From Ziziphus jujuba (taxonomy: Eukaryota; Streptophyta; Magnoliopsida; Rosales; Rhamnaceae): DNA of 64,000 nt. Where the stretch lies: positions 1,582,001 to 1,646,000 of the forward strand of contig NC_083384.1 in NCBI RefSeq assembly GCF_031755915.1, read 5' to 3'. The position numbers and the translations under genes were made by a program. The notes under the pieces are model-generated. The model was not told the DNA's origin. It did no database searches and saw only the letters and a list, made by a program, of their open reading frames with translations. Positions 45,992 to 58,440 of the stretch are shown here, piece after piece (the stretch's first letter is position 1; each line of letters starts with the position of its first letter).

Positions 45992-47127
45992 TGATGTGAT
46001 TTCGCCCGAGCCCACTCCCCCGATAACCTGCTGGGGTGCTGACTCGACACGGATGAAGACTAGGCCAATCACAAGAGCTCAAATTAAGAGATTTAAGGAC
46101 AACCTGGGAGTATTTATACAGGGGGTAATCAATCTCAACAGAGCTTGTCCATACTTGAAGATACAAAGCCTATTCTAAGCATCCAAGTGGTGGAAGCCGA
46201 TACGGAACCGGGTGACGGTTTTGGTACATTTTTGGAGTCCGAGAAGCATGAAATGGTTCCAATGCTTTATGGGTTCAATACATATGCCTAAGTGGTCATG
46301 GAATCAAGTTAAATCAGCCTCAAATGCAATCAAAAAGGGCTTGTACGGACAGCATCAACAATTTGGCCGAATTTGCTGTATTGCTTGCTGGCTTTACTGT
46401 ATTTTACTGTATTAGCCTTTTCTTATTTTTACAAGCATGGGTGACGTGTGGGACTTCATATTCAGCTTATTTGGCATCCTAAAAAGAATCTAGAAGCTGA
46501 TTTGAAGCTTAAAGAGGTCAAAGATTGATCAAAGTCAACTTGATAAAAAAGGTTAGCATTTTTAGTTTCCTAATTTGTTTTTACTTTTTGTTTTAGGAAA
46601 CTACCATTACTTTTTGGCTTTTATTTATTTATTTTCTGGAAAAATAACTTTAGGAAGGTTTTTATTTTATTCTTTCCATTGTAAATTAATTAATTCCTAA
46701 TTTAATATAAAGGAATTAATTAATCAAACTTAGATTAGGAAAGGAAGTACAGTTTCAGCCAACTAGGTTTCTTTATGTGTGGTGGCTGGTTTTCTTTATG
46801 TTCTAGGGTTTTATTTCATGGCTTTGTAGCCTATTTAAAGGCTTAGTTATCAATAAGAAAACAACTTTGATTTGATTGAGAAAATACTTGTGAGATTAAT
46901 TATCTCTTTGTTCTTTGAGAACACCTAAAACACCATTAGAGAATTGGTTGTTTTAGCTTGACTTATCAATAGGTTTACTATCCCCTATTGTGGCGTCTAC
47001 ATTATACCAAGATTTCTAACCACAGGTTGGTTAGGGGTTGAGGTCCATTCCATTAGAACTTGAACTTAATTGAGATCTGGGCTAATATAATACGGGTTTA
47101 GGAGCAGGTCGTCCTAGGTTCGTATCA
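45992..47127 (+). repeat. 3' LTR of copy 2 (subtype A)
   Basis: 1136 bp from TGATGTGATTTCGCCC to CGTATCA, preceded by AAGAGGAGGGGAA. Nearly the same as the partial 5' LTR at 43891-44698 over their shared length. It has the dyads, TATA palindrome and hairpin tract. Confidence 0.93.
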
Positions 47128-47132
47128 ATATT

Positions 47133-48705
47133 GTTGAACGTAGCTTTTCACAACCATCCTTGCCTTGTGTTTGGTCAAGGTGCCATTAGGGTTTAGTTTG
47201 GTTCTAAAAACCCATTTGACACCTATCACATGTCCTTTATTTAGCCTCGGTGCCAAACTCCAAGTTTTGTTCTTGCCAATCATGTGAAGCTCCTCCTCCA
47301 TTGCAGCTTGCCATTCTTTATGTCGTGAAGCATCACTATATGTTGTAGGATCAGGTGTTGCAATCCTTGCACTTGCATAAAGTTCTTCAACTGATTTTAT
47401 GCCTCTCTTGCCCACATAATCTTCATTGGCCGGGTCATCATCATCTTCACCATTATTTTCAACATCAAAATTACTTTGATCGGTGGAAGGAGTTCTTGAT
47501 TGAATATAAGTGTTTGCTTCCACTTTATGCTCCTTCCAACTCCAATATGAGTTCTCATCTATTATAACATGTCTAAAGACAACAACCTGCATCGTAGATA
47601 CATCAAAGATTCTATAGCCTTTTGAAACCGAGCTATAGCCTACAAGAACACCAATAATTGCTTTCTTATCAAGTTTGGTTCTTTTGGAGTCATGGACATG
47701 CATGTAACAAATACTTCCAAAAACTTTTAAGTGAGCAATTGAAGGTTTAAAGCCATACCATAATTCATTTGGTGTTTTGGATTCAATTGCCTTACTTGGA
47801 AGTCGGTTTAGGAGGTATACACTTGTAATAGCTGCTTCGGTGCAAAATTTCTTTGGCAAGCACTTCTCAAACAGCAAGCATCTTGACATCTCCATGATTG
47901 TTCTATTCTTCCTTTCACTCACTCCATTTTTTTGTGGTGTGTATGGAGTGGTGAGTTGATGCATGATGCCATTTGTCTTGCAAATATCTTGGAAAGTTTT
48001 GGATATGTACTCTCCACCATTGTCGGTTCTAATAACCTTTATGGTTGTTTGTGCTTGATTTTCAACAAGTGTTTTGAACCCTCCAAATGTGGCTACAGCT
48101 ACTGACTTTTGTTTGAGGAAGTAGATCCAGCATGTCCTTGAATAATTATCAATAAAGATGATAAAATACTTCCTCCTAGCATGTGTTACATCATTCATAG
48201 GTCCACACAAATCCGAATGCAACAATTGTAATTTTTCCTTTGCCTTGCCGCTTGTAGTCAAAGGAAATGGTAGTCTTTTGATTTTGCCAAGTTGACATGT
48301 TTGGTAAACACCATCATCTCCATGGATTTGTGGTAAGTTCTCAACAATTTGTTGAGTATGCATCTGCTTCATGGTGGGATAGTTAAAGTGGCCGAACCTT
48401 CTATGCCATAGCTTTGATTCTTCATGGATTTTGGTATTCATAGCTATTTGATTTTGTTGATCAAAATCAATTACAAGGCTATTGTCTTTCATATGGACAA
48501 GTAATTCAATTTTTTCATCCATAGATATTTCACAACATTTATCTAAGAACTTCAAAGTATATCCTTTTTTCATAAGCTGAGGCACACTAAGTAAATTTTC
48601 GGACAGATTTTGTACAGATAAAACATTGGTAATTTGAATTGTACCTTTTGGTTGGTGTTTTAATGACCAAATCTCCTTTTTCCTTGTGCCTCCATGATTT
48701 GTCAA
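47133..48705 (-). pseudogene. copia pol, integrase part and start of RT
   Basis: One open frame of over 500 codons. It has the GAG-pre-integrase region (SKLWHRRFGHFNYPTMKQM; H and H of the HHCC set, then CQLGKIKR). The integrase core has LHSDLCGPM, IIFIDNYSRTCWIYFL, IRTDNGGEY and PQKNGVSERKNRTIM, giving the D, D and E positions. Then come a linker and RT start, WQAAMEEELHMI, KNKTWSL and GVKWVFRTKLNPNGTLTKHKAR. The frame is cut at 47133 by the Ty3 insertion and continues at 43885. It was probably intact before that except for the shift from gag. Confidence 0.93.
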
Positions 48706-49784
48706 TTTGCTGTCCTGATTTTTGTTGCAATTATTGGGTTAAACTTGACAAACAAGTCCCGGTTGTTGCACATGTGATTTGTGCACCCGCTGTCCAAGAT
48801 CCATGCGTCTTTGATTGAGCTTGCAAGGTTGCAAGTTGCTGTGAAGGTATGTGCATGCTCACCACTTGCCTCTTTGGGTTCACAAGCATGTCTAGCTTCT
48901 TGCCTTTCGTTCCTTTGCCTGCATACTCTTTCCATGTGACCGAATTGCTTGCAAATTTTGCATTGAGCATTCAGTTTCCACCAGCATATCTTACCCGTGT
49001 GTCCTTGCTTTTTGCAAATTAAGCAAGGACCATATGTCATCTTGTTCTCTCTTTGGTTTGTTGTTTCCTTGCCTTTATTTTGCCTTTGGAGAGGCCTTGG
49101 TTGCTGGATTGATTTACCTTTGTTATTTGTTGCGAGGGCTACTTCACCCGAGCTTGATTCACCTTGTAGCCGAAGACTTCTCCTTTGTTCCGTGGCTTGC
49201 AAGGCATTGATCAATTCAGCAACTGTGAGTGGTGTAAGGTCTCTTGTCTCCTCCAAAGTTAAGATCTTTTCTTCATACTTCTCTGGAAGGCATATAAAGA
49301 TCTTTTCAACAATCCTTTGATCTGGTAAAAACTCACCATGCAACTGGATTTGGTTGACAATCTTCATAAGTTTGTTGGAAAACTCCTTCACGGTTTCATG
49401 CTCCAACATCTTCACATTTTTTAATTCTCTTCTAAGGTTAAGCAGCTGCATCTGTGTTGATCTTGTACTTCCTTGGAACTCCTCTTGAAGCTTTTCCCAT
49501 GCTTGTTTAGGAGTTGTACAAGTCATAATTCTAGTGAAGATGTCATTGGTCACAGCAGCTTGTATTGCTGTGAGAGTTTTGTAAGGTCTTGCATTTTCTT
49601 CACTATGAAGTTTGATTTGATTCATAGTAGCACCTGCTCCCAATGGTTCTACCTCATAATCAACTTCAACAAGCTCCCAAAGGTCATAAGCTTGAAGAAA
49701 AGATCTCATTTTGATTGCCCGAATAGGATATTTATGGCCATCAAACATGGGACGTGAAGGTGCTGAAAAATGTGAGGAAGCCAT
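48702..49784 (-). CDS. copia Gag and protease start
   Basis: An open frame of 360 codons. The start MASSHFSAPSRPMFDGHKY is the typical opening of plant copia Gag. The capsid region (residues 20-215) includes AWEKLQEEFQGSTRS and the EKIFICLPEKYEEKI motif. Two CCHC knuckles follow: CLICKKQGHTGKIC (about 255-268) and CKICKQFGHMERVC (about 276-289). The protease active site DSGCTNHM is near residue 335. A one-base change then shifts the frame into the next piece at 48705, since TAN and TNHGG overlap. Gag itself looks complete. Confidence 0.9.
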   Translation of the reverse strand: MASSHFSAPSRPMFDGHKYPIRAIKMRSFLQAYDLWELVEVDYEVEPLGAGATMNQIKLHSEENARPYKTLTAIQAAVTNDIFTRIMTCTTPKQAWEKLQEEFQGSTRSTQMQLLNLRRELKNVKMLEHETVKEFSNKLMKIVNQIQLHGEFLPDQRIVEKIFICLPEKYEEKILTLEETRDLTPLTVAELINALQATEQRRSLRLQGESSSGEVALATNNKGKSIQQPRPLQRQNKGKETTNQRENKMTYGPCLICKKQGHTGKICWWKLNAQCKICKQFGHMERVCRQRNERQEARHACEPKEASGEHAHTFTATCNLASSIKDAWILDSGCTNHMCNNRDLFVKFNPIIATKIRTAN

Positions 49785-49861
49785 TTAAACTAGTTGCTGT
49801 TTTGTGAGTTTTGAATCGATTTTTGTTGAGGGATTGATGAAACCAGGCTCTGATACCAATT

Positions 49862-50582
49862 TGAAAGAATGAGGGCAAGGTTAATCAAAAGAAAACAAGG
49901 TATGAAGGATTGAAATTGATTTGGAGTGAAGGTGTATCTCGGCTTTGATGTAATAAGCTGCTGGAAAAATTGTAACAAGCCCGATTTTAGTGTTCTCTTG
50001 GTTTCAAATGGAAACTAAGGTATATTTCTCCAAAATTCAATATATTCATTCATTGAAATGTAATACATATTTATAGCATACAAAATAGGTGTGAAAGCAC
50101 ACCATGACCGGTTTTAAGGACCAATACAAACAAGTCCTTCATGGTGAAGCAAAACCACATGTGTAAAGTAACTTAGCCACATGGATCATGGTTGGTTGAT
50201 AAGTGTTGCTGCCTCATTAGTTGCTTCATGGTGAAGTAGTCCTCATGCATGATGACACATGTCCTTTCATGCATTGGTTGAGAGAGAGGCTAAATGGTGA
50301 AGCTCCATGTCACCATCCTTGTCACCAAGGTGCTTTCCATGTCATCTAGGTGCTTTGCTCTTCTAAACCCTAATTTGGCTAGTATACTTTAAACAACATA
50401 TTTTGGTATCTTTGTGCACCAACTTATCTAGCCTAGATTACACAATTTGCTAGAATTAAAAATACAAGCCAAATATGAAACAAGCTAGGCTAATGATTTC
50501 GGCCAAGGCATTTCAGCTTTTACCTTGCCTTGGTCTCAATTTTGCATGTTTCATGGTTAACACTTGCCATGATTCTCTAACA
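49862..50582 (-). repeat. copia 5' LTR
   Basis: 721 bp, plus-strand TGAAAGAATGAGGG to TCTCTAACA. The adjoining GGCTCTGATACCAA at 49847-49860 is the complement of the tRNA-Met primer site and sets the direction. It retains the empty site for the Ty3 solo LTR at about 50425-50431. Confidence 0.93.
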
Positions 50583-51462
50583 CGATAGAGCAGTTTATGA
50601 ATGTCTTTGCAGTGGACTGTATTTTACCAAAGATGATGAGAACATGAATTCCCAACCATTTATGCATTGGAAAATTTGTTTCCTATTTTGTGCCGAAGCC
50701 ATTTATAAAGCACAGGCTGAAACAGGTGAAATAAAAGGGCATTACTTGAATGCTACTGCAAGTACATGTGAAGAAATGATTAAAAGGGTTGTATTTGCTA
50801 GAGAATTGGGAGTTCCTATTATAATGCACGATTACTTAACAAGGGGATTCACTGTAAATACTAGCTTGGCTCATTATTGCCGAGATAATTGTCTACTTTT
50901 TCACATCCACTGTGCAATGCATGCGGTTATTGATAGACAGAAAAATCATGGTATGAACTTTCGTGTACTAGCTAAAGCGTTATGTCTGCTTGGTGGAGAT
51001 CATATTCACACTAGTACTGTTAGGTAAACTTGAATGGGAAAGAAACATCACTTTAGGCTTTGTTGATTTACTATGCGATGATTTTATTGAAAAATATTGA
51101 AAAAAATCAAAGCTGCTGTATTTATTTCACGCAAGATTGGGTCTCTCAACCAGGTGTTATCCCTGTGGCTTCAAGGGGCATTCATGTTTGGCATATGCTC
51201 ACTTTGACCGAGATCTTGGGAGAAGATTTTGTACCACATTTCGGCGGAGGAACTTGAGGACATCTTTGGGGAAATGTGCCTGGTGCCATACCTAATCAAG
51301 TAGCTCTAGAAGCATGTGTACAAGCTCGTAATGAGGGACATGATCTTGCTCGTGAGGGTAATGAAATTATCTGAGGCTAGTAAACGGAGTCCTGAACTAG
51401 TTGCTGCTTGTGAAGTATGGAAGGAGATCAAATTTGAATTCGAAGCAATGGATACTTTGTAA

Positions 51463-52339
51463 TCTAGTAATTACTTACTGTTCGCTCTCTTGATTGTAAT
51501 TGAAATTAAACTCGATCCAATCTTTTAGTAAAAGGATTGAGTCGAATACAAAGATTTTATCACTTTTTGATAGATACAGATCTATCTATATATACAAGAT
51601 CTTAAATACAAAATATAAGGCGAAACAACTAAAACATTTCTGTTGTTGTGTTTGATCCACAATTAATCCTATGGATCCTTCGGAATGGTGTATTTTTTTA
51701 TATTATATAGTTTAATTACCATTTTTATAATTATATTTTTATTTTATACATTTTTATATCTTGTTTATATATTATTATATCTTGTCGTTTCGGATCATGG
51801 ATCGAGTTGAGTATCACAATTTCTTCTATCCATCCTATGTATTATCCTTTCCATTCTATGTTGGAATAGAAACTGATTAGTAGGTGTGATTTTATGAAAA
51901 AATGTTCTTCATATTCATACGAGAAAATAACTTTTTCTTTTTCGATGTGAATTTGATACAACATGGAGGAACCCACTATTTGCCATTTATAATAAATAAA
52001 TAAATAAACCTTTTTTAATTATTTTGAATTGAAAAAAAATTTCATCCTATTTTATCATATATAGAGAAGATATACTCTGGATTCTCACAAGGGATAATCA
52101 CTTTTTTCTTTTTTTTTTTTTCAGTTTCTACTTGTTATTAGTTAATAATCCTAGGGATTGGATTTATATGCTTATTCTAATTCTAAATTCTAATCGGAAT
52201 ATTCAAATGATTTTTATCAAATGACTATTCATTTATTGTATTTTCATGTAAATAGGGGCAAGAAAGCTCTATGGAAAAATGTCGGTTCAATTCGATGTTG
52301 GTTAGGAGGGGGTTAGAATACATGTATGGGTTAAGTAAA
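51463..52339. other. rbcL downstream plastid spacer
   Basis: AT-rich plastid spacer that would lead to accD, which is not reached. It contains the rbcL 3' inverted repeat and no gene. Confidence 0.8.
51511..51546 (+). terminator. rbcL 3' stem-loop relic
   Basis: CTCGATCCAATCTTTT pairs with AAAAGGATTGAGTCGA around a 3-4 base loop, 50 bp after the rbcL stop. It is the known 3'-end stabilising inverted repeat of plastid rbcL mRNA, here with a few mismatches. Confidence 0.8.
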
Positions 52340-53479
52340 TGATGCGTATCCACCCGAGACTGTTCGACCAACAACCCACTAGGGTGCTAACCCAATACAA
52401 ATGAAGGTGGGACCGAACACTAGGGCCCAAGCCAAGAAGTTCAAGGACAATCTTGCTGTCTTCATACAATGAATAAGTCATAGTCAAGAGGGGTTGGCCA
52501 TATCTAAAGAACCAAGGTCTGTTTTACTCATACAAGCAATAGAAGCCGATACGGACCCGGGTGACGGTTTTGTTACATTTTTGGAGTCCGGGAAGCATGA
52601 AATGGTTCCAACGATTTATAGGTTCAATACATATGCCTAAGAGGTCATGGAATCAAGTTAAAGCAGCCTCAAATACAATCAAAAAGGGCTTGTACGGACA
52701 GCATCAACAATTTGGCCGAATTTGCTGTATTGCTTGCTGGCTTTACTGTATTTTACTGTATTAGCCTTTTCTTATTTTTTTCAAGCATGGGCAACGTGTG
52801 GGCCTTCATATTCAGTTTATTTGGCATCCTAAAAAGTATCTAGAAGCTGATTTGGAGCTCAATTTGGTCAAAGATTGGTCAAAGTCAACATAGTCAAAAA
52901 GCTAGTATTATAGTTTCCTAATTTGATTCTACTTTTTGTTTTAGGAAATTTCCATTACTTTTTAGTTTCTATTTATTTATTTTCTGGAAAAATAAGTTTA
53001 GGAAAGTTATTATTTTATTATTTTCATTGTAAATTAATTAATTCCTGATTCAAAATAAAGGAATTAATTAATCCAAATTAGATTAGGAAAGGAGTGAGAA
53101 TTTCGGCCACCATAGAACTCTTTATTGTGTGGCCTGTTTTACCTAGGGTTTTTAGGGTTTACTTTGTTTCTTTCAAAGCCTATTTAAATGCTTATTTTTC
53201 AATATGAATAGAACTTTGATTTTGACTAAAAAAAATACTTGTGAGATTAATTATCTCTTTGTTCTTTGAGAACACCTAAAACACCATTGGAGAATTGGTT
53301 GTTTTAGCTTGACTTATCAATAGGTTTTCCATCCCCTATTGTGGCATCTACATTATACCAAGGTTTCTAACCATAGGTTGGTTAGGGGTTGAGGTCCATT
53401 CCATTAGAACTTCAACTTAATTAAAGATCCGGGCTAATATAATACGGGTTTAGGAGCAGGTCGTCCTATGTTTGTATCA
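52340..53479 (+). repeat. 5' LTR, chimera of subtypes B and A
   Basis: The first 208 bp are subtype B (TGATGCGTATCCACCCGAG; ACAAGCAATAGAAGCC). From about 52548 the sequence is subtype A (GATACGGACCCGGGTGACGG, AGTCCGGGAAGCATG). The switch follows GAAGCC, which both subtypes share. The total length is normal (1140 bp). Confidence 0.88.
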
Positions 53480-54660
53480 TTTGGTATCAGAGCTAAATTT
53501 TGTTCAGGTTTGATCTATCTTTATTTGCTTTATTTGTTTTTGTGTTATTCTGAAATTTTATCATTAGGTTAAGGTTGCATCCATCCTATACAGGTTCAGC
53601 ATCTTAAAAAAAAAATAAAATAAAATAAAATTCATTCCTAGTTGAATTAGGATTTCCTAGTTTTATCGTATTTTTGTTTCCTAGTTTGTTGGTTGTCTTT
53701 TATCATTGTTCTTGTTAATTTGGTTTTTGTTGATTTTTCTTTGCTGTTTTAGTCTTAAATATTTGCATTCATATATTCAAAAAAAAAGAAAACAAAACAA
53801 AAAAAAAAAGAAGTGTGCGGCAACATTTAAAAAAAAAAAAACCTGCACATTTTGTTTATTTGGAGGTCACGGGTTTGGTGTTTGTTTTGGAGTTGGAATT
53901 GCAATTTTGGTAATTATTCTTGTTACTGCAGTTGTTTATGTTCTGTGAGTGAAAAAAAAAAAAGAAGAAGGTAACGCCGAATTAAAAAAAAAAACAAAAA
54001 AAAAAGAAGAAAAAAAAATATTTCGGTTTGTTGGAGTTTGATTTGTTTGCTGAAACTTTGTTGGAGCTGCTGGTTTTCTTATTATTTATTCAATATTTGA
54101 GTTGCTGGAGAATTATTTTTGCTGCTGGATATTTGGATTTTGGGTGCTTAAATTATTTGGATTAAAATTAGATAAAGGAATTGATACAAAACTTGAATTA
54201 CAAGAACAACAACCAACACTTTTCTATAATTTTGTTCTCTTTGATTCTTGTTCGTATTTGAATTTCTTTTTCTGGAATTTTATTCTTGAACTCATAATCT
54301 ACTACCATCTGGTGCAGTTTTAAAAAATTCCAACGTTTTCCCATTATTTTGTGTTTTCTTGTCTAGAAAGCTGAAAAATTAGGATTTGTTGGATTCTTTC
54401 GGTATTGCCTACTTTTCGCTACTGTTTTGTTGATAAGTTTAATTAAAACATACTAGTGATCTAATTGCTGTTTTGTGGGTGTTTTAATTAGAACTTTGAG
54501 ATAATTCATTGAGTGGAAAAAGGCAAGAGTGTGAGAGCTTAAAAGAGAGTGAAAGCCGAAACTAGTGTACAAACACGAGTGTCGAGACCTTGTTTGAGTG
54601 AAACACGTGAGGGAGTGAATATTGTGAGGATTTATTTTATTTTTGAAGTATTTTACTAAC

Positions 54661-57600
54661 ATGGCAGATTCTAGAATAAGAAGAGGGGATCCACCCTTGA
54701 GGATCAATGAGGAAGAGTCCGTAGCATTCCATGGCGATGACCGAGCTACCGGGAGTGGAGACCAAGTGGATATGTGAGCTGTCTTGGAATCAATACAGTG
54801 GGTTAGTGCTCAAGTTGAGCATGTGAATCAAAGAGTGGGAAGACTAGAAGCCTCACAAGGAAGGCCGAATACAAGAAATAGGCAAGAATTCCATGGAGGA
54901 CGAGGCCGAGGATGAGGAGGTCGCGAGAGGCCGAGAGAGGAATTTGATGAGGAGCCATTCGACGACGACTTTGAGGAAGGTATGGACGAAACCTTTGCTG
55001 TCCAAGATAGAGCTGGCCATGGGAGATATAGGAGGGAAGATACAGATGATGATTTGGGAAATATCAAGGTTAATATCCCACCTTTTATGGGTAAAAGTGA
55101 TCCCGAAGCTTATTTGGAGTGGGTAGAAAAAATGGAGATGATCTTTGACTGCCACAACTATTCGGAAGGTAAGAAGGTGAAGTTGGCAGCAATGGAGTTT
55201 GGCCATTATGCACTCCAATGGTGGACAAATGAGCAAAGCACCCGAAGGAGAGTTGGTGATGACTTAATTACAACATGGCGACAAATGAAAGGAGCCATGA
55301 GGAAGCGGTTTGTGCCATCCCATTACCATAGGTTGCTGCATCAAAGGCTTCAATCGTTGTCTCAAGGAAGTAGGTCCGTGGAGGATTATTACAAATAGAT
55401 GGAGATGTTAATGATGAGGCTGAATATGAATGAGGATAGGGAGGCAACCATGGCAAGATTTATTGGAGGGTTAAACCGAGACATTGCCAACCAACTTGAA
55501 TTACAACAATACTTTGAATTGGAGGAGATGTTGCATGTAGCCATTAAGCTTGAGAACCAATTCAAGAGGAGGGGTGTTAGTACACGGTTTGGAGGAGTTT
55601 CTAGCAGTGGAAGGACAAGTTCAAGTGGCTGGAAAAATAATTTCACTTATGAAAACAAGTTGAAGCCGAAATTAGGAGAAGAAACTACCAACCGGCCAAG
55701 AAGGGAGGTCAAGACTGAATCTGTCCAAGCACTTAGAGGTGAGATAAAATCTGATCCTAAACCTCAAAAATCTAGAGAAATAATTTGTTTTAAGTGCCAA
55801 GGAAGAGGACACATAGCCAGCCAATGCCCAAATAGAAGAATCATGGTATTAAAGGGTGATGGTGAGCTGGAATCTACGAGTGAAGAAAGTGGGGCTGAAA
55901 CCGAGCAAGAGGAGGATTGCAATGAAGATGAAGCCGAACCTGTAGATACATCTAATGCCGAGTTAAGCTTGGTTTCAAGGAGTGTACTTGCTGTCTACAA
56001 AGATGAAGAGCAGATACAAAGAGAAAACATCTTCCACACTCGCTGCGAAATACAAGGTAAAATTTGTAGCATGATTATAGATAGTGGGAGTTGTACTAAT
56101 GTGATAAGTAATCATGTAGTTGATAAATTAGGTTTGAAAACAATTAAACATCCAAAACCTTATAGATTACAATGGCTTAATGATAGTGGTGAGATGAAAG
56201 TAAACAAACAAGCCAAAGTAAAATTTAATATAGGTAGATATGAGGATGTAGTTTTATATGATATTGTATCCATGATTGCTGGACATATACTATTAGGTAG
56301 ACCACGGCAATTTGATAAAGATGCTACTCATTTTGGTCGAGAAAATAGTATTGTTTTCAGGTTTAAAGGGAAGAAGGTCAAGCTGAAACCATTATCTCCT
56401 AAAGAGGTTTAGAAAGACCAATTACAAATGCAACAAAGGAGAGAAGCCGAAAAGCTCAAGGAAAAAGCAAGTATGGCACCAACGGCTTCACCATCCTTTT
56501 AAGAAGGTAAGATTGAGGTTGCTGACCAAGGTAAGGTTTCTAAGGTTCATATTGAGTGGAAAGATCAAGGGAAAGCTGAAAGAGAGGGAAAAGGAAGTGG
56601 TAAACCCGCGAGCTTGGAGAAGGAAGAGAAATCCGATGGTTTGCGCCAATCCAAGGGAAAAAAAGAAAAAGAAAGGAAGGAAAGGTTAAGTAGCAATTTT
56701 TATTTGAGTTTAGGGGATATTAATAAGGTTATTGAGTGTAAGAAACCTTTGCTGGTCATGCTTTACAAAGAAAATTATTTTAATGATCAAACTAACTTTG
56801 AAGAACTTGAATTGCCAAGTTCAATGATTTCTCTTTTGAAGGAATTTGGAGATGTCTTCCCAAATGAGATTCCAAGTGGACTACCACCTATTCGAGGGAT
56901 AGAACATCAAATTGACTTTGTTCCAGGGGCTGCCATACCAAATAGACCAGCTTATAGGAGCAATCCCGAAGAAACAAAAGAGCTGCAAAAACAGGTAAGT
57001 GATTTGCTTGATAAAGGATACATTCGTGAGAGTTTAAGCCCATGTGCTGTTCCTGTTTTGTTGGTACCTAAAAAGGATGGTTCTTGGAGAATGTGTGTTG
57101 ATTGTAGGGCTATAAATAACATTACCATCAAATATAGACATCCCATTCCTAGATTAGATGATATGCTTGATGAGTTGCATGGTGCTTGCATGTTTACAAA
57201 AATTGATCTTAGGAGTGGTTATCACCAAATTAGGATGAAAGAAGGTGATGAATGGAAAACCGCATTCAAAACTAAATATGGGCTGTATGAATGGTTAGTT
57301 ATGCATTTTGGATTATCCAATGCACCTAGTACCTTCATGAGGCTTATGAATCATGTAATGCGTCCATTTATTGGAAAATTTGCGGTTGTTTATTTTGATG
57401 ACATTCTAATATATAGCCGAAATTTGGATGACCATGTGGATCAACTTAGGCAAGTTTTGCAAGTTCTTAGAAAGGAAAGATTGTTTGCTAACATTAAAAA
57501 ATGTGAATTTTGCAAACAAGAGCTTGTGTTTCTAGGTTTTGTCGTAAGTGCTGCAGGAATCAAAGTTGACCAAGCTAAGGTGAAAGCAATTCAAGAGTGG

Positions 57601-57747
57601 CCGGTTCCTACTTCTATCACCCAAGTGAGGAGCTTTCATTTCTTGGTAAGCTTTTACAGAAGATTTGTCAAGGATTTTAGTACCATAGCAGCACCATTGA
57701 ATGAAGTTGTCAAGAAGAATGTTGGTTTCAAATGGGGGGAAGTATAA
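54661..57747 (+). pseudogene. Ty3 gag, protease and RT, lightly broken
   Basis: MADSRIRRGDPPLRINEEES starts gag at 54661. Stops occur at about 54775 (after DQVDM), 54913 and 55396 (Glu codon to TAG). The capsid has AYLEWVEKMEMIFD and FVPSHYHRLL. A CCHC knuckle (CFKCQGRGHIASQC) is near 55795 and protease DSG near 56085; a stop at 56410 ends that stretch. The RT frame 56614-57747 has [48 protein letters not shown] and YFDDILIYS, the intact catalytic pair. Pro is changed to His in the VMPFGL motif. A TAA at 57745-57747 enters RNase H. Confidence 0.92.
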
Positions 57748-57762
57748 GAAAAATCTTTTAAT

Positions 57763-58440
57763 TTGTTGAAAGAAAAATTGTGTAATGCACCTTTGTTAGT
57801 TTTGCCAAATTTTTCTAAGACTTTTGAAATTGAGTGTGATGCTCCGGGTGTAGGTATTGGAGCTGTCTTAATGCAAGAAGGAAGACCCATAGCCTACTTT
57901 AGTGAAAAATTAAGTGGAGCTGCCCTAAACTACCCGACTTATGACAAGGAGATGTATGCTTTGGTGAGGGCTTTGGAGACGTGAAAGCATTATCTCATGC
58001 CAAAAGGAGTTTATGATTCATACGGATCATGAGTCTTTGAAGCATATCAAGGTTCAAGGAAAGCTCAACCGATGGCATGCTAAGTGGATTGAATTTATTG
58101 AAACATTTCCATATGTGATCCGCTACAAAAAAGGTAAGGAAAATGTGGTTGCCGATGCATTATCCCGAAGGTATGTGCTCTTTTCTACCTTAGATGCTAG
58201 ATTGCTTGGATTTGAACAATTGAAAGAACTTTATGAGCATGATAGTGACTTTGGAGAAATTTTTAGAACCTGTTTGAAACATGGATTTAATAAATTTTAC
58301 ATATTTGAGGGATATTTTTTTAAGGAAAACAAACTTTGTGTGCCTAATTGTAGTATTAGGGAATTATTGGTTTGCGAAGGACATGGGGGTGGTTTAATGG
58401 GTCATTTTGGTGTTTTAAAAATTTATCCTTGCTGCAAGAA
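57763..58440 (+). pseudogene. Ty3 RNase H and integrase zinc region, broken
   Basis: RNase H starts [20 protein letters not shown], then [14 protein letters not shown] with a stop at 57982. After a one-base shift comes [29 protein letters not shown]. The frame leads on to the integrase HHCC part ([11 protein letters not shown], with a shift near 58430). Confidence 0.9.

Larger units (their letters stand above)
43891..47127 (+). mobile_element. deleted non-autonomous Ty3 element (copy 2), scrambled pol shared with copy 1
   Basis: It is inserted in the copia RT region with a perfect duplication atatt (43886-43890, 47128-47132). The 5' LTR (from 43891) stops at about 44698 and jumps to protease sequence (DIVPMIAGHILLGRPWQF). 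The two sides share TTTATGT, so a deletion at short homology removed the rest of the LTR, the primer site, leader and gag. The internal part 44699-45991 has the same scrambled order as copy 1. The 3' LTR is 45992-47127. This element cannot move again. Confidence 0.93.
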
